Below, piece by piece: positions 33,241 through 45,575 of a DNA stretch of 64,000 nucleotides; positions within the stretch are counted from its first letter, which is position 1, and each line of letters starts with the position of its first letter. The notes under the pieces are model-generated. The model did not search any database. It saw nothing but the letters and a program-made list of their open reading frames with translations, and had not been told where the DNA came from. This DNA is from Beta vulgaris subsp. vulgaris (taxonomy: Eukaryota > Streptophyta > Magnoliopsida > Caryophyllales > Amaranthaceae), in contig NC_079209.1 in assembly GCF_026745355.1 (NCBI RefSeq), forward strand, positions 28,279,865 through 28,343,864, written 5' to 3'. Position numbers and translations under genes: made by a program.

Positions 33241-34223
33241 TACTGTAATAACCCATATTTTGAGTATTTATTCAAGTAATAAAAATATTTATTTTCTAAT
33301 ATAAATTTTTTAAGCAAAGATATTTTTGTAATTTCATTCGTTTTTAAATTATTTTGACGGGAGATGACGACAAAATTGAATTTGTTAAGATTTTAGTTTT
33401 AAATCCTAGTCAAATAAAAAAAAAACAAAAATAAATTAAAAATACTTTTTTATGGGCCATATTTTTTGACATGATTCATGGTAAATGGGGAAGGGGTTTT
33501 ATTTCCTAAAACTTCCAAATTAATGATGGAGGTTACAAATCTTGGTTTAATCTCCTAAGTTATGGTGAAGGTTACAAACTATTTAATTTTGGAAATTAAG
33601 TACTACCTATTCTACGCCTATAAACACCCCCATACCTTAAGCCATCTTTTCCACACAAAAACTTTGAATAATCCATACTCTCTTACTTCAAGGTTCTTCT
33701 TTCTCTTCTTATCTATTCTAGTTTTATATTTCTTATTTAAGTTCCAATTTTCTTTGACTTAAGAAAAAATATTTTCATGTTTCTAACTCAAAATAATATG
33801 CTCATGATAGGTCATTCAAGTTTAAAATCATGATTGAGTTCATGTGATAAGTTACTTATTGGTTGGTTATGAGAAAGCTCAAGCATAAGTATAAGTGAAG
33901 ATACTAGTATACTTTTTGTGCAAGATCAAGGTACGTTATGTGGCTAGATCTTTTGAAATGTGGTTTTATGTGATAAATTTGTTTATTGATTTAATGGTTA
34001 GATTGGTGTAGGAATTTGGTTTAAAATGGTTACAATATTTTATTTCACTCTTGGAAGTGAAAAGAAGGAATTATTTTATCAATCATTTTTATATAGAAGT
34101 TTTGTTATCCTTTTTGGAAGATTTAAGTATTTCTACAAGGAAAGGTTGATTGGTGTTTATGAAATTTGAATGTTCAAAATTTTGTTTATGAGAAAAGGAG
34201 GTTTATTCATGACTTACAAGTCA

Positions 34224-34469
<246 letters not shown>

Positions 34470-34649
34470 CGCTTGATTATCATCAAGAAAGGTTCATGCT
34501 TCAAAGTTCACTTGTTGGCAATTATTGTTAACCCTTGATATAGATCCGTGATGGGATGATTAGATTAGGGGGCGTGGACACTTACAAAATAGGAGGGGAG
34601 ATAAGAAGAGGAATTGTTTTAGAGATTAAATTTAATCCAAGTTATTTGG

Positions 34650-34845
34650 AAAGAGTTTGTTCTTAAAAGGTCATTCTTGAATTATTATTCAAGTGTTTGG
34701 AAAGAGTTTGTTCTTAAAAGGTAATTCTTGAATTATAATTCAAGTGTTTAGAAAGAGTTTGTTCTTAAAAAGTTATTCTTGAATCATTATTAAACTTATT
34801 GAAAATAGTTTATTCTTAAAGAGTTATTCTTGAATTATTAGGATG
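34650..34845. repeat. Tandem repeat of about 51 bp, four copies, in the LTR
   Basis: Each unit begins AAAGAGTTTGTTCTTAAAA and continues with TTCTTGAATTATTATTCAAG. The first two copies are nearly identical; the third and fourth are progressively diverged and shortened. Confidence 0.85.
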
Positions 34846-35265
34846 GAGTTTCAAAATTAAAGATATTGCGAACTAACAAATGTGTTACTTATCTAATACA
34901 TTTCGTACTGAATTTTTTTATTGACGCGTATTTCCTTTTTTATATATATATTTGGCTTTTGCCTGTCTACCTTTTTGGTAAGCAGTTTTGCATGTGAATT
35001 TTGGATGTGCATGGGAGTATACTAGGAAGGGGATCTTCATCTAAATTAGGGGGTTTTATTTTTTTTTTGAGCATTGAGACAATATTTACTCTTATTAATA
35101 AAGAAGTATTATTATTAAATGTTAATGTCTTTTGCTGCAAGTTATTCTATCAGTTAGTAGTTGGTTACCGGAAGCGTGCTAGTCACGTGGAGGTAATAAT
35201 CCTAAACTACTCAAATATTATTACTAAGTTATTTATTTAAAAGCGAGTAATTTGGGGGTCTTACA

Positions 35266-36385
35266 CACACAAAACCGTGGGACTAACACACTCCTTTGTG
35301 CGACACGCATACTAACAATTCTATCTTTTTAAAGCGTGTGCCACTTGTGCGCAGCTGATTGGGTATGTTGCATCAGACGCACCAGACACGTATAATTGTG
35401 CGTTAAATAGAGACGTTTGCCTCACTAACTCTCTTTGTGACGTATAGATTTCATTTTCCTAAAAATAGGCCTCGATTTCCCAAATCAAAGGCACAATTTT
35501 TCACACGATTTTTTTCATACACTTTGACATTATGATTTTCGCACTTTACGAATACCTACAAAACCTCTCTACAAAGGACATATTTTCTTAGAAAATGCAA
35601 ACAAATAAACACATCCAAACATTCATACTTATGTTCAGATCTTCAGGATTTATGATTGCTTGTCACGAAGCTTATCAATCTCTCAGACCCCAAACCTCGA
35701 TATAATCCCGAGGGTCCTTGAATGAATTCTTTATTTTTATATTAAAATTATTAACTATTTAATTTCTTTTATGATGTAGATCTTTAATATAGAAAATGTT
35801 CCTTTGTATATCGTCATGTTAATTCTTTCATCACCCCCACATGTTGTTTTTGCTAATCAATGACCTAAAGAACTGTTCACATATCAATCAGGTAATTTGA
35901 ACAACGTGCTAGGTTCCCTGTAATTTGATTGCTAATAACATACCACTAAAAATAGTTTTTTTTATGTCTTTCTTGAATCCACCTAGACTAAAGTATTTTT
36001 AGGGTGCATGAAAATATTCTCTGTTTTTTTTTTTGCATAAAAATTGAATGAAACGATAGTAAGTAGAGGCCAGCGATAGGCGACATGTTCTTGACTCTGT
36101 TCGTAACCTCACCCCCGAACTAAATCTATAGTGCATTGACCATCGATGGAGACAGGTTAGGAAAATCTACATTGGATAAGTCTATATTGTCCCTATAATT
36201 TTCCAATATCCAATTCGGTTTATGAGTCTTCCCTTAAAGACTTGTTGGCGACTTCAAAAAAAATTCAATACAAAACCTTAACAATGAGATAGCCAAATAC
36301 GTGCTCATCCCGCGTAAGCGAAATAAAAATACGCCTACATGTACGCCACACCTGTATTTTTTCAAACCAAAAGGAATAACCTTAT
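35266..36385. other. No gene seen between the chromovirus LTR and the minus-strand gag-pol remnant
   Basis: No coding homology is seen. It contains short repeated words (GTGCGAC, CACACGC) near 35270-35400. On the minus strand, TTGGCGACTTC near 36250 follows the truncated RT fragment. It may be the non-coding 3' region of the minus-strand Ogre/Tat-like element, but no LTR partner to 44653-45226 was recognised. Confidence 0.35.
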
Positions 36386-37230
36386 AGCAATAAATACCTT
36401 TGGATGGCTTGAGTAACGAACTATAACATTCTCGTGCTGCTCTTTGCTCTTCTTTAATCTCTTGAAGTTCCTATTTGGACAAAAATTAAATTGTCTGGTG
36501 ATAAGTCGACGACAAGAGCTTCATTTTATGAATCCATAGAGTGCCCGAGATCACGTTGCATGTTGAAGGACATTCGAGGAAGTTGAACTTGGTCTAGAGG
36601 TTGACACCTTCTGCGTAACTATGCAGAACAATTTCTCCAATGGTTTGTTGTGTCTCACCACTAACGCCGACCGACATTGTTGATTTCTTCGTCATGTCCC
36701 TTTCATCTATACTCATTCCTTCTAGAGCACTTTTGAATAGAACGTTAACGCAGCTACCGTCGTCCATAAGCACACGTTTGAGAAGATAGTTGCTGAAAGT
36801 TAATGAATCTAGGCCGTCATGGTGCTCGTCGTTGTATACATCATCATCATCAAAGCTTATGGACATCGCCTCTAGCTTTCTCTTATCGTTGAACATGCAA
36901 TCTTTAGGAACACTTGACGAGGGGGAATCCTCTATAGCTAGCCTTTTTGACTGCTGAATATATTAGTGCATAAATATCGGATCCACCATATATGACATTG
37001 ATTACCTTTACATGCGACGGTGACGCAGGAGACTTCTGCTTTACGAGCTTCTTGTGGAACGACAACTTTCCTTTATCGCTAAGGAGGTCGAGTAAGTGCC
37101 CCTTGTTCAACATGAACGTGACTTCTCTCCTAAGTGAAATACAATCATCCGTCCTATGCCCATGGTCATGATGGAACTGACACCACTTCGTCTATTCTTT
37201 CTAGCCGTCTAGACAATAACTCTTACGCGA
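36386..37230 (-). pseudogene. gag zinc knuckle, protease and RT fragment of an Ogre/Tat-like element
   Basis: Minus strand, in order: a zinc knuckle CQFHHDHGHRTDDC (about 37188-37147), MLNKGHLLDLLSDKGK, the linker VIYGGSDIYALIYSA and a protease with LMDDGSCVNVLF (about 36776-36741; the usual D-G-S-S-V-N-I-L-F becomes DDGSCVNVLF). Then come GVSGETQQTIGEI, a stop (36594-36596), and TLWIHKMKLLSSTYHQTI. Directly after this, near 36390, the RT word CYKVIPFGLKK appears, so most of the sequence between protease and the RT palm is deleted. It has several stops and is non-functional. It probably belongs to the same element as the LTR and gag N-terminus at 44044-45226. Confidence 0.75.
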
Positions 37231-37332
37231 CCAACTAACAAGGGCTCCTATCTTAGTTAGAGAATTCATGACCCACTGATGTCGACAAAGAATCCATAAA
37301 ATTCCACATCAGGGAATATATTGGAGTCAGCT

Positions 37333-38629
37333 TGTAATACTCCATATTTTTGGGAGTTATTATTTTACAAATAAGAAAATATAAAGAATAATGTGAAAGT
37401 ATTTCTAATATAATTTAGGAAAAATATATAATTTGGGTAAGCCAATGGTTATAATTTAACTATACAACCTACTTTTTTTTACCTAATTATATTATCATTT
37501 GGTTTTGTTTTATTTTCCAAATAAATAAAATAAGAAATTCGATTTTGAGTTGGAAACAAATCCTATTAAACCTAGGTTACTCATGCTATAAATACGAGAG
37601 GAAAAAAAAACCCTAACTATTCTATCAGCTATTTTCTTATTCCTACCTCACATATTTTCTCTGTCCTCCTCTTCTTCTCTTCTCCTCCCGTGTTTACTCT
37701 CTTCTTCTCCATCACCACTCTTCTTCTCCCCTCCCCTACATTTTGTCAACCTTCGAGTGGGATGTGCGAGACTGTGTGTGTGTGGGGTCATTACGGTCGA
37801 GGTCTACGAGCGTTCAAAGTCGTGGTCGTGCGAGGGTCGTGTTGTGTGTTTGGTGTGTGAGCGTTGTGTGCGAGTCCATGGTGCGAGGCGAGGCTGTGCG
37901 TCAAGTCGGTGTGTTGGGTGAGTCGAGGGTGTGTGCGAGTGCTGTGGTGCGAGGCTTACGTTGCGTGTGTGGCTCGAGTGTGGTGTGATGAGCGAGGCCA
38001 AGGCCTCGAGCGTGCTGTGTTGTGCGTGCGGTGAGTGTGCGACGAGTCGACGCGCGTGTGTGGTTGGTGCTGCTGTCGGAGTTCCTCATGTCGCCAGTGG
38101 TTGTCGCCGGCAAGTCGGTCCGGTATAAAAATAAATAAATTTCTTTATTTTCTACTTTAGTTAAATTGTATTTTCTGATTTTGTAATTGTTATACATATC
38201 TTGAATTAAGTTTGTATTATAAATAAAGTATAGAATAGGTTAAAGGAAATCGGATTTACAACTATACTATTAGTTCTTAAGATTATTTTAATTCTCAATT
38301 CTGATTTTATTACACTCATGTATACTTGTGTAAGTTTTGTTATTAATTATTATAAACCAAGTATAATATAAGTTAACAAAAATCAGATTTACAAGCATAT
38401 TATTAGTAAGTCCTAAATATGTTCGTTTAAATAATGTTTATGAAAAGAAAGTTAAACAACAAGAACGTTTATTTTGATACTCAAAACATCATATTTTGCA
38501 TAGTTAGATACGCTGCATTTTTTATTTTAATAATATCAAGGAATTAGCACTGAAATACTTTTATTATTTTGATTAGGTCCCAATTTCATAAGCGGAACAT
38601 TAAGTAGTCAGCAAATATTCACTGTTACA
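37333..38629 (+). repeat. LTR-like block, probable solo LTR
   Basis: Starts TGTAATACTCCATATTTTTG, closely resembling the start of the LTR at 33244, and ends CACTGTTACA. A TATA-like GCTATAAATACGAG lies at about 37587, followed by a CT-rich leader. The middle (about 37750-38110) is TGTG/CGAG-rich low complexity. No internal element domains adjoin it and no matching target duplication was found (CAGCT versus AGGTA), so the right edge is uncertain. Confidence 0.5.
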
Positions 38630-38689
38630 AGGTACATACGCGTACTAGCTCAATTGCATAGGTTAATATCATGTTTAGGATTATTGGCA

Positions 38690-39165
38690 CTACCCCTTAC
38701 GGGTTAGTCTATGGAAAAGCATGTCACTCACTTGTTGAGCTAGAGTATAAGGCTTTTTGGGTTGTTAAGAAGCTAAACCTTAATGCTAAATTAGTAGGAG
38801 AAAAACGCCTATTGTAGATTAATGAGCTTGATGAACTCGAGTTGAATGCCTATGATAGTTCGCGTCTGTACAAAGAGTGCACTAAGAGATGGCATGATAA
38901 GAAAATTTTGAGTAGGGAGTTCTCTATTGGTGACAAGGTTTTATTGTATACCTCTAGACTAAAACTTTTCTCTGTTAAGTTGAAGTCTGGGTGGTTTGCT
39001 CCATTTTCTGTCACTAATAATAACAAGTTTGGTTCCATTGAGGTGATCAATGCAATAGGTGAAAAATTAAAAGTTAATGGTCAACGCTTAAAGCTATACC
39101 ATAAAGGAACCCCTGTTGGATCTGTGGAGGAATTATACCTCCAACCCCTTTCCCTTTCGGCTTGA
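38690..39165 (+). pseudogene. Athila-lineage integrase C-terminal region
   Basis: Reads TPYGLVYGKACHSLVELEYK, then NELDELELNAYDSSRLYKE, KRWHDKKILSREFSIGDKVL and LYTSRLKLFSVKLKSGW, followed by a Gly/Val beta-barrel part and TGA at 39163-39165. These segments are characteristic of Athila integrase tails. One in-frame TAG (about 38815) interrupts the region. The catalytic core is not present. Confidence 0.8.
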
Positions 39166-40037
39166 GGGATGAGGCATTATGGTCGTGCAAGACCTTCATA
39201 AACCAGCGCTGATCGGGAGGCAACCCGATTTTCCTTCTCCTTTTTCTTTTATTCTTTTTATTTTTCTCAGTTTTGCTATTTTTGTAGTTTGGTGAGAGAG
39301 TGAGAGGGTACTAATCATCATTCTAAGGCTATATACGTGCAGGACTTTTTAACATAGCAGTTTGGGTGTTTGTCCAATTGAAAAAAATGCACACAAACCA
39401 AGGAAATCATCAAATCGGCAACCGCGCTTGACCGGGACCACAACAAAAAGCTTGGCAGAAGAAAAAGTTGTACGCTCGATGCCATCGGGCCATATCGCCT
39501 GATCGAACGAGTCTCCGTCAGAAATTTGGAACGAAAAACAGCAAATAAGCAGGTCTGCCTAATTCAATCGGGTAACATTGCCCGATCGGGTCTGCAACAG
39601 AATTATGGAAACCCGTAAAATATATTCAGCCCGATCGAGCCCGTGACCAAAACTGGGCGGAGAAAACGAAGGACAAAAGGCGCCCGATCGGGCTCTTGTC
39701 AGTAGGGGGTTTAAATTCGATTTTCCTCACTTTCTCTCATAATCTCTCTCTCTCTCCCCCCTTCAAACCCTAACCCCCAATTCTCATCTTCTTCCCCAAA
39801 ATTCGCCCTTCACCATTAAAGCACTCCATTCAAGCTCCTTCAGTATTCACCAAATCACTCTTCTCATCATCTGCTACAAATTTCTTACTCCATGTTCTTC
39901 ACTTTCTTCCACTCTATCCCCCACCTCCATCTTCTTCCTCCTCACTTCCACCGTTAAAGTGAGTGAGAAAAAGCTTCCTTCCATCATCCACCCTTAGTGT
40001 GAGTGATAAATTTCTCACATTTTTGGCAACCAAGCAA
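39166..40037. other. Non-coding Athila spacer with GATCGGGC palindromes and leader-like sequence
   Basis: Includes CCCGATCGGG-type palindromes (39470-39695), then a CT-rich, AAACCCTAA-containing leader (about 39740-39960) that looks like a plant 5' UTR in front of the post-pol ORF. No coding gene is seen. Confidence 0.5.
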
Positions 40038-41340
40038 CATGTATTTGAGGCGGCGAAAATCTGGCACCGGGTCACAACCACCACCACCACCAGACATCCC
40101 CTAGGACAACACTTTCCCGGATGTCATCTTCATCACGGAAGAGCAGCGGGAACGATTTCAGCGCCTAAAAGGGGGCGAGGTGAGTCTTACCCCTTTCCTT
40201 GATATTTAATTTTTCAGTAAATTGGATATTTCCTATGAATTAAAAGATTTCATGAAAATAATCGGGATGGAATCATTTGTTCTTGTGCATGTTAACACAT
40301 AACCGGTACTTGTCAATGAATTCTATAGTAGTCTGACGGTCACCAAACCCCGCACCGGACCCGTATCCTATGTATCTTATAGACTGCTTAACCAAGACTT
40401 CCACCTAACCCTCCCGGAGTTTGCTAGATACTTCGCGTCCAATGTCGAGGGAGATTGGGCATCCCCCTAATTACCACCACCGTGATACCTACTATGCCAT
40501 CACGTGGGACGAAAATGACTTCACCCTCCAACATTGTAATGCAAAATTCATCCACCAACTTATCTTCAAAATTTGGGTAAGGTTCATCTCTAAGACACTG
40601 TTTGGGCGGGTAGAAGGACAGTTGATTCGGGGGGACAAATTGTACTTGATAGGAAGCTATATGCTTCGAAGGACCCTCTGTCAATTTCAATACAACATCC
40701 CTCATCATGTTGCACTCCAAATGAAGCATATTGCCACCACTTTCCCTAAGAGGCAAGCCGATGGTACCTTGACCTCTCGGGCCATGATGAATAGGGGGTT
40801 GGTCACTCTTTTTTCTAGAAAAATCCTCGATTTTGATGAGACCCGCTACCAGCCGGTCCGAGGACCTACCCTCATGGACTATGCCTACCTAGAGCGCCTC
40901 CACTAGTTAGAGCGGGTTGGGGACACATACTAGTGGCGCATTAAAGGGTTGCGCTCCATTGAGTTTCCTAGTCCTCTAGCAAAAATCAGACCCGGACAAT
41001 CCCATTACCACCTTCCTACTGCCGAACCTGATTTTCCCACCCCTATCCCAAAGATAGCAGAGCGGGCACCTTTCACTGCCGCCCACCCCATACTGCGGAT
41101 ATCCCCTCTTCTTCTGATGCTCCCCCTCCCCCATGTCCAGTTGTTCCTCCTTCTTTTGACTTTCAGGATATGATGAGCATGCTCCAGCGGATGGAGTCTG
41201 GCATAATGCCAACATTGCGACCATCCAGGGCATCAACCAACAGGTTGATGCCAATTATGTAGTTCTCTAGAGCATCAGTCAGCGTGTTGATACATTGGCC
41301 AATGATCAACATCTGGCTATGTATCCTAATGTATGACGAG
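40038..41340 (+). pseudogene. Athila-type post-pol ORF (ATHILA ORF-like / putative plant transposon protein)
   Basis: From about 40038 the translation MYLRRRKSGTGSQPPPPPD passes a stop and frame changes. It continues as FARYFASNVEGDW (about 40425) and as a clean frame 40421-40906 with HRDTYYAITWDENDFTLQH, FISKTLFGRVEGQLIRGDKL, and MNRGLVTLFSRKIL. This block of conserved Trp, Phe-Gly and Arg positions is typical of the uncharacterised protein encoded after pol in Athila elements. A less conserved Pro-rich tail follows. The function in Athila is unknown. At least four breaks make it non-functional. Confidence 0.6.
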
Positions 41341-42784
41341 TACTGCCAGCCTTTATCGGATTGCTGAATACTGCGGATATCCCCTCTTTTACTGCTTTTT
41401 AGGTTAGTTAAGTTAGTTTAATTGCTTTGAAAAAAAATAACAAAACACAAAAAATGAAATATTGCTCAAAAACACCAATAATACAAGTTGAATATGAATA
41501 GATTGATTGCTTCCCTATGCCCCGAACTTTATTTTGGAAAAATGATTTAACTCATTATACTGGATAGTTGGGCATTTGTGATTGGAATGTTGTGATGTGA
41601 TCTCTAATTGCCTCGATATTGAGTAGATTTTGATAATAAAGCGCCTACTTTAACCGCATGCTTGAATTGGTTACATTGTGAGGATTCATTCTAGCCTTCG
41701 GATGCATATCTATTTTCGGTCTATTCTTGTATGTTAGTTCCTCGTAGCATTTTTATCTTGATTTTGGCATTGTCCTCGTTGATTTTTGATGACTTTGGAC
41801 ATGTGTTGTGATAAAGGCGTTCATTTGTTTGATTTTTAAGTCTCAGAGTTGTTAAATGAATCAATTTTCCTTCCTAGCTTAGCTGAGCCTAATGACTTTT
41901 TGGATCTATATTAAGCCACATTACACGCCTTGAGCCTTTTAAATGATTTTTGTCCCAAGCCTAGCTTGGGGGAGCATTTGTTAGGTTGCTACTATATTGT
42001 GTGGTTGGTTGGAAAATAGTGTTTTGTTGATACAAAGTAAAGTGCATAAGAAAAAAAAAGAAAAAATAAATACATGAAAAGTCTCCATGGTTTTCATTCA
42101 TAAAGTTTCAAGAAATTTTGATTCATGAAAATTTATGAAAACTGTATCGAAGGAGATAATTATTGGTTGGTTTGTAAAATATCAAAGTCTGTTATCATCT
42201 TGGTCATGTTGTTGATGCCATGGGAGTTGTTTCGACCACATCTAGTCCTATGAGTGTTTTTTGCTCCCCTTTTCTTGGCTTTTCCACCACATTTCTTAAA
42301 TAATTTCCATACCTTTACCCGAGCCCCATCACAACTGAGAAATTCATTTTTGTTTATTAGAATACTACAAAGTCAAAATGCCAAAGTTGAAGCTTAAGTT
42401 TGTTATTTGAGTCGACTTGACTAGGATGAGAGATATTATACCTTTCTAAATACATGAGAATGTGATTGAGAAGGGGTATTATAATTGGGTTGATGAGCGA
42501 TCAAGCACACTTTATGCTCGCCACAAAATTGAGAGGAGTGGCACCTCGGTGAACACCTTTTCAAGATTTGCATGTATGTTATGTAGGGCAGCTACATCTA
42601 AAGGTTTGCTTAGGTGATTGGTGGTCAGGGTGATTTGAGCATCTGAACTTGAATTGTGCTTGCTTGAAGGATTTTGAGTTGAAAATGTTTGAGTTCGAAT
42701 GTCTTATTTGAGGGGTGAAGCAATTTTATTCATATTCATGTTGTGCCTTGCTTAGGGACAATCAAAGGTTTAGCTTGGGGAGTT
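41341..42784. other. Non-coding Athila 3' region ending at the polypurine tract
   Basis: AT-rich with recurring AGCTTGGGG words (about 41950 and 42772). The second sits immediately before the LTR start and is probably the polypurine tract. No coding signal is seen. Confidence 0.5.
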
Positions 42785-44037
42785 TGATGTTATGATTTTA
42801 TACAAAATTTTCCCCCTAGTTATATGCCAAAAAGGATGTCTATGGTGCTCTTAGGAGTCATTTTGTACTAACTTTCTCCATCTAGTTGTGGTTTGCTGTT
42901 TTGAGTCGAATTGCAGTTTTGGAGAATTATTCCTTCTTTTCTACTGTTATATGACTGCTACACTAGACTAGAGGGAATTGATGCTGAAATCCAAGGTCCC
43001 GAGGACAATTTCCGGGACCCTTGAGCAAAAGTAGAGCTGAAGACTTGGCACTTGGAGCCAAGAAACGAAGAAAACTGGCCAAGCCCGATCAGATCGGACG
43101 GCCTAGCCCGATTGGGAGCCCAAGAGACACAAACTACTTTGGTTGCGTGCCCGATCGGGCGGTTACACCTTGTTGTAAGTCGCTGTTGAAGCCCGATCGG
43201 GAGGTTCGGCCCGATGAAATCGGGCTCCCATGGAGATGCTGCTGTGTGTGCACTGCTAGGACAGTAGGCAGCCCGATGACATCAGGCGTTTGTGAGTTTT
43301 AGGCTACTTCAAGTTTAATGAGCATGATGACATCGAGCATACTTGGCCCGATCGGGTGATGATCCGACACGCGCGTTTAATGAATTCCGGGCAACTTTAT
43401 AAAACTTTTTCCTATTTGTTTTAGGGCTACTATAAATAGCCAAATCAGAATTTCTATTATTCATATTTGTTTTAGCCATTAGTTTTCATAGTTTTTTCTA
43501 GAGAGTGATTTAAGAACCCTAGTTTATTGCTCTTCGCTTTGAATTCAAGATCAAACCTTTGGATTATTGACAACTTCAATACAATTCTTCAATTTGGTAA
43601 TCTTTCTTTATTGCTTCCTCTATTCTTTCTTAGACTACTTTCTTAGTTATTTGTAATATTTCAAGGTATGAATTTTTATATTGATTTTGTTATTATTTTC
43701 ATAAATATGAGTGAGTAGTTCTATTTCTAGGATTGTGGAGATCTATGATGCAATGAGGGTTTGATGGATTGTTTCTTGTGATTGAGTCGTTCATGCTAGA
43801 TTTAAAAGTTAGGCCTAGTTTATATTTTTAATATCGCAATACTGAAGCTGCTTTGAGAGGAAAGATACTGTATAGGCTTTCAATCATTAGACAGGGTGAT
43901 CCTTGACTATGCGAGAGCGGGTAGGTGATCTTTGAGGGAGGTAATGTTCGAGAGAAATTACATGTGCCCTAGATAAATTAACTTATTAGGTGGTTGTTAT
44001 TCGTCCCTGATTTCCCGAATTGTATGCATAGTGATCC
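42785..44037 (+). repeat. Athila 3' LTR
   Basis: Starts TGATGTTATG after the polypurine-like tract. It contains a cluster of CCCGATCGGG palindromes (43080-43360), a TATA-like CTATAAATAGCC (about 43430) and an AACCCTAG-containing leader. The right edge is approximate and set where the minus-strand gag frame resumes. Confidence 0.6.
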
Positions 44038-44043
44038 ATAATC

Positions 44044-44544
44044 CTAGTTCTTTATTAATTGATCTGTACCTTCGACAATGATATAAGTGGTGGTCAGGAT
44101 AAGGAGATTGAGCTTCTTCGACAACGATGCTTTCACAATCTTCTCCACTAACAGTGTTGTTGTATACCTTTCCCGATGCCCAACGATGCTTGGTGTCGGG
44201 GTTTTTGGATGTTGGGATAGTACTCTCATCATACGATGGTTATGCTTTTCGATCATGGCCATATGTTTTGCCATGAGATCTCCTTCATATAATGGAACGT
44301 ATTCCGGTGTCACTCTATCTTTTTCTCCTTCTCCTTCGGCATCACTGACGTTTTCCTTGTCCTCTAATTTTTTGATTTCGGAGTCGGATAGGGATTGCAT
44401 GAACGAAATGTCTTCGATGCTAAGTCGGCGTCGCTGCTTGGATGCCTTCGTCGATGCTAACTCCTCTTGTAACGTTTGGACCTTTTCTTGCGATGAGGGG
44501 AAGTCTGATGCTAGTCGCTTGTTGGCCTTTTTAGTTTCGGACAT
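44044..44544 (-). pseudogene. gag N-terminal region of the Ogre/Tat-like element (truncated)
   Basis: An open frame of 166 codons begins MSETKKANKRLASDFPSSQE about 100 bp after the primer site, the normal position for gag. It is highly charged with a predicted coiled coil (QEKVQTLQEELASTKASKQ) and an acidic segment. No capsid core is present because the frame stops where the Athila LTR begins. A preceding short leader and an intact start support it as the true N-terminus. Confidence 0.55.
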
Positions 44545-44652
44545 CTAGTCATAGAGCTTGTGCATATCATCAATGTTCATGAGTGCAACCATCTTCTTGT
44601 ATGAGAAGATGATGGATGATCTAGCTGTCAGTCCCACTATGGGTGCCAAAAT

Positions 44653-45226
44653 TGTTTATGTGAAATGTTGCATAAGGACAAAACAACTTTGAGGGACGTC
44701 AGCAATCATTTTACATAGTCGGGACGAGCCGAATCAAAGGGGAAATCAATGGGAAAGGCACAAGAAAATATTGACGTGGAAAAATGCCAATGAAGATGGG
44801 TAAAAAATCGTGGGTGGCTTGAGTCCGCTAATCCACTAATACAACTGTCGTCAATGAAAGACGACAGTCAATGTAAACTAATGCCAATAACTAAGAATTG
44901 TACTTTGAATATTATCACTAATGAATGAGAACAACGTTTGCTAAAGTAACAATGGATGCTTTGAGAGTGTTTTTTAATTATGCTTGAGTGAGTATATATG
45001 CGTGTTCTTCTTCTTTAGGTCAAATATGGTTATATAGGTAGCCTGCACACGTCAAAGTCGTTCCTTAAATATACACGAAGATCTTGACACTATTGACAAC
45101 AATCTTTGATTTTTTCTTGATAAAATATCCTGTCATGAAATGACCCATAATATTTTATGGAAAATCATGAGTATGAATCCACATTTTTTCAATGACATTC
45201 ATGATATTTTATACGACCCAAAAACA
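44653..45226 (-). repeat. 5' LTR of the minus-strand Ogre/Tat-like element
   Basis: On the minus strand it starts TGTTTTTGGGTCG at 45226 and ends ATAAACA at 44653, a TGTTT/AAACA pair, length 574 bp, followed directly by the primer site. A TATA-like CTATATAACC lies at about 45037 on the minus strand. The outer edge is about 350 bp upstream of the remorin ATG, and transcription from it would run away from remorin. Confidence 0.7.
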
Positions 45227-45575
45227 GAAAGTGCATTTAAAAAATGCTCTACAACAAAATTTCGTCAATTTGACTAAATATAATTGAAGAACTCGGTAGT
45301 GGTGGAAGTCATAGGCTGACGGGGCACAGTCAAAGATCGCCGACCACTTTTTGGTTGGCCTCTCACTCTCACACTCAAACTCACACTCTCTCACCTCGTG
45401 TCGGCTTCTTAATAAAAACATCCATACTGTCATCCAATCCACACTTCAGATTCTCCCTCCCCCCAATTTTTCTTTTTCTTTCCTCATTTTCTCTCTCTCT
45501 CTCTTCCTCTCTTACAGGAGAGTACACAGTACACACCACACACATACAAACAGAAACATCTCCACGACTCTAATA
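45227..45575 (+). promoter_or_regulatory. Remorin promoter-proximal region and 5' UTR
   Basis: Only about 350 bp separate the LTR edge from the remorin start. The region has CACTCTC/CTCACAC words and a CT-rich leader (about 45480-45515) typical of plant 5' UTRs. A clear TATA box is not seen, so core promoter elements could lie partly within the LTR or further upstream in the pre-insertion sequence. Confidence 0.45.

Larger units (their letters stand above)
38630..44037 (+). mobile_element. Athila-type Ty3/gypsy fragment: integrase tail, post-pol ORF, 3' LTR
   Basis: The + strand carries an Athila-like integrase C-terminus (38690-39165), a long non-coding stretch, a broken Athila-type post-pol ORF (40038-41340), a polypurine-like GCTTGGGGAGTT (about 42773-42784) and an LTR from 42785. 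The 5' LTR, gag and most of pol are missing. It interrupts the minus-strand Ogre/Tat-like element, whose gag N-terminus resumes at about 44040. Confidence 0.7.
44040..45226 (-). mobile_element. 5' end of the minus-strand Ogre/Tat-like element: LTR, primer site, gag N-terminus
   Basis: On the minus strand the order is LTR (45226-44653), a primer-binding-like TTGGCACCCATAGTGGGA (about 44649-44632) and an ORF at 44544-44044. The primer-site word resembles the TTGGCGCC(C)...GTGGGG type used by Tat/Ogre elements. The element continues past the Athila insertion with zinc knuckle and protease at 37230-36386. Confidence 0.65.

Noticed and set aside
37743..38197. Cys/Val-rich + frame and Thr/His-rich - frame
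   Set aside because: TGTG/CGAG low-complexity sequence inside an LTR-like block; the frames lack any family features.
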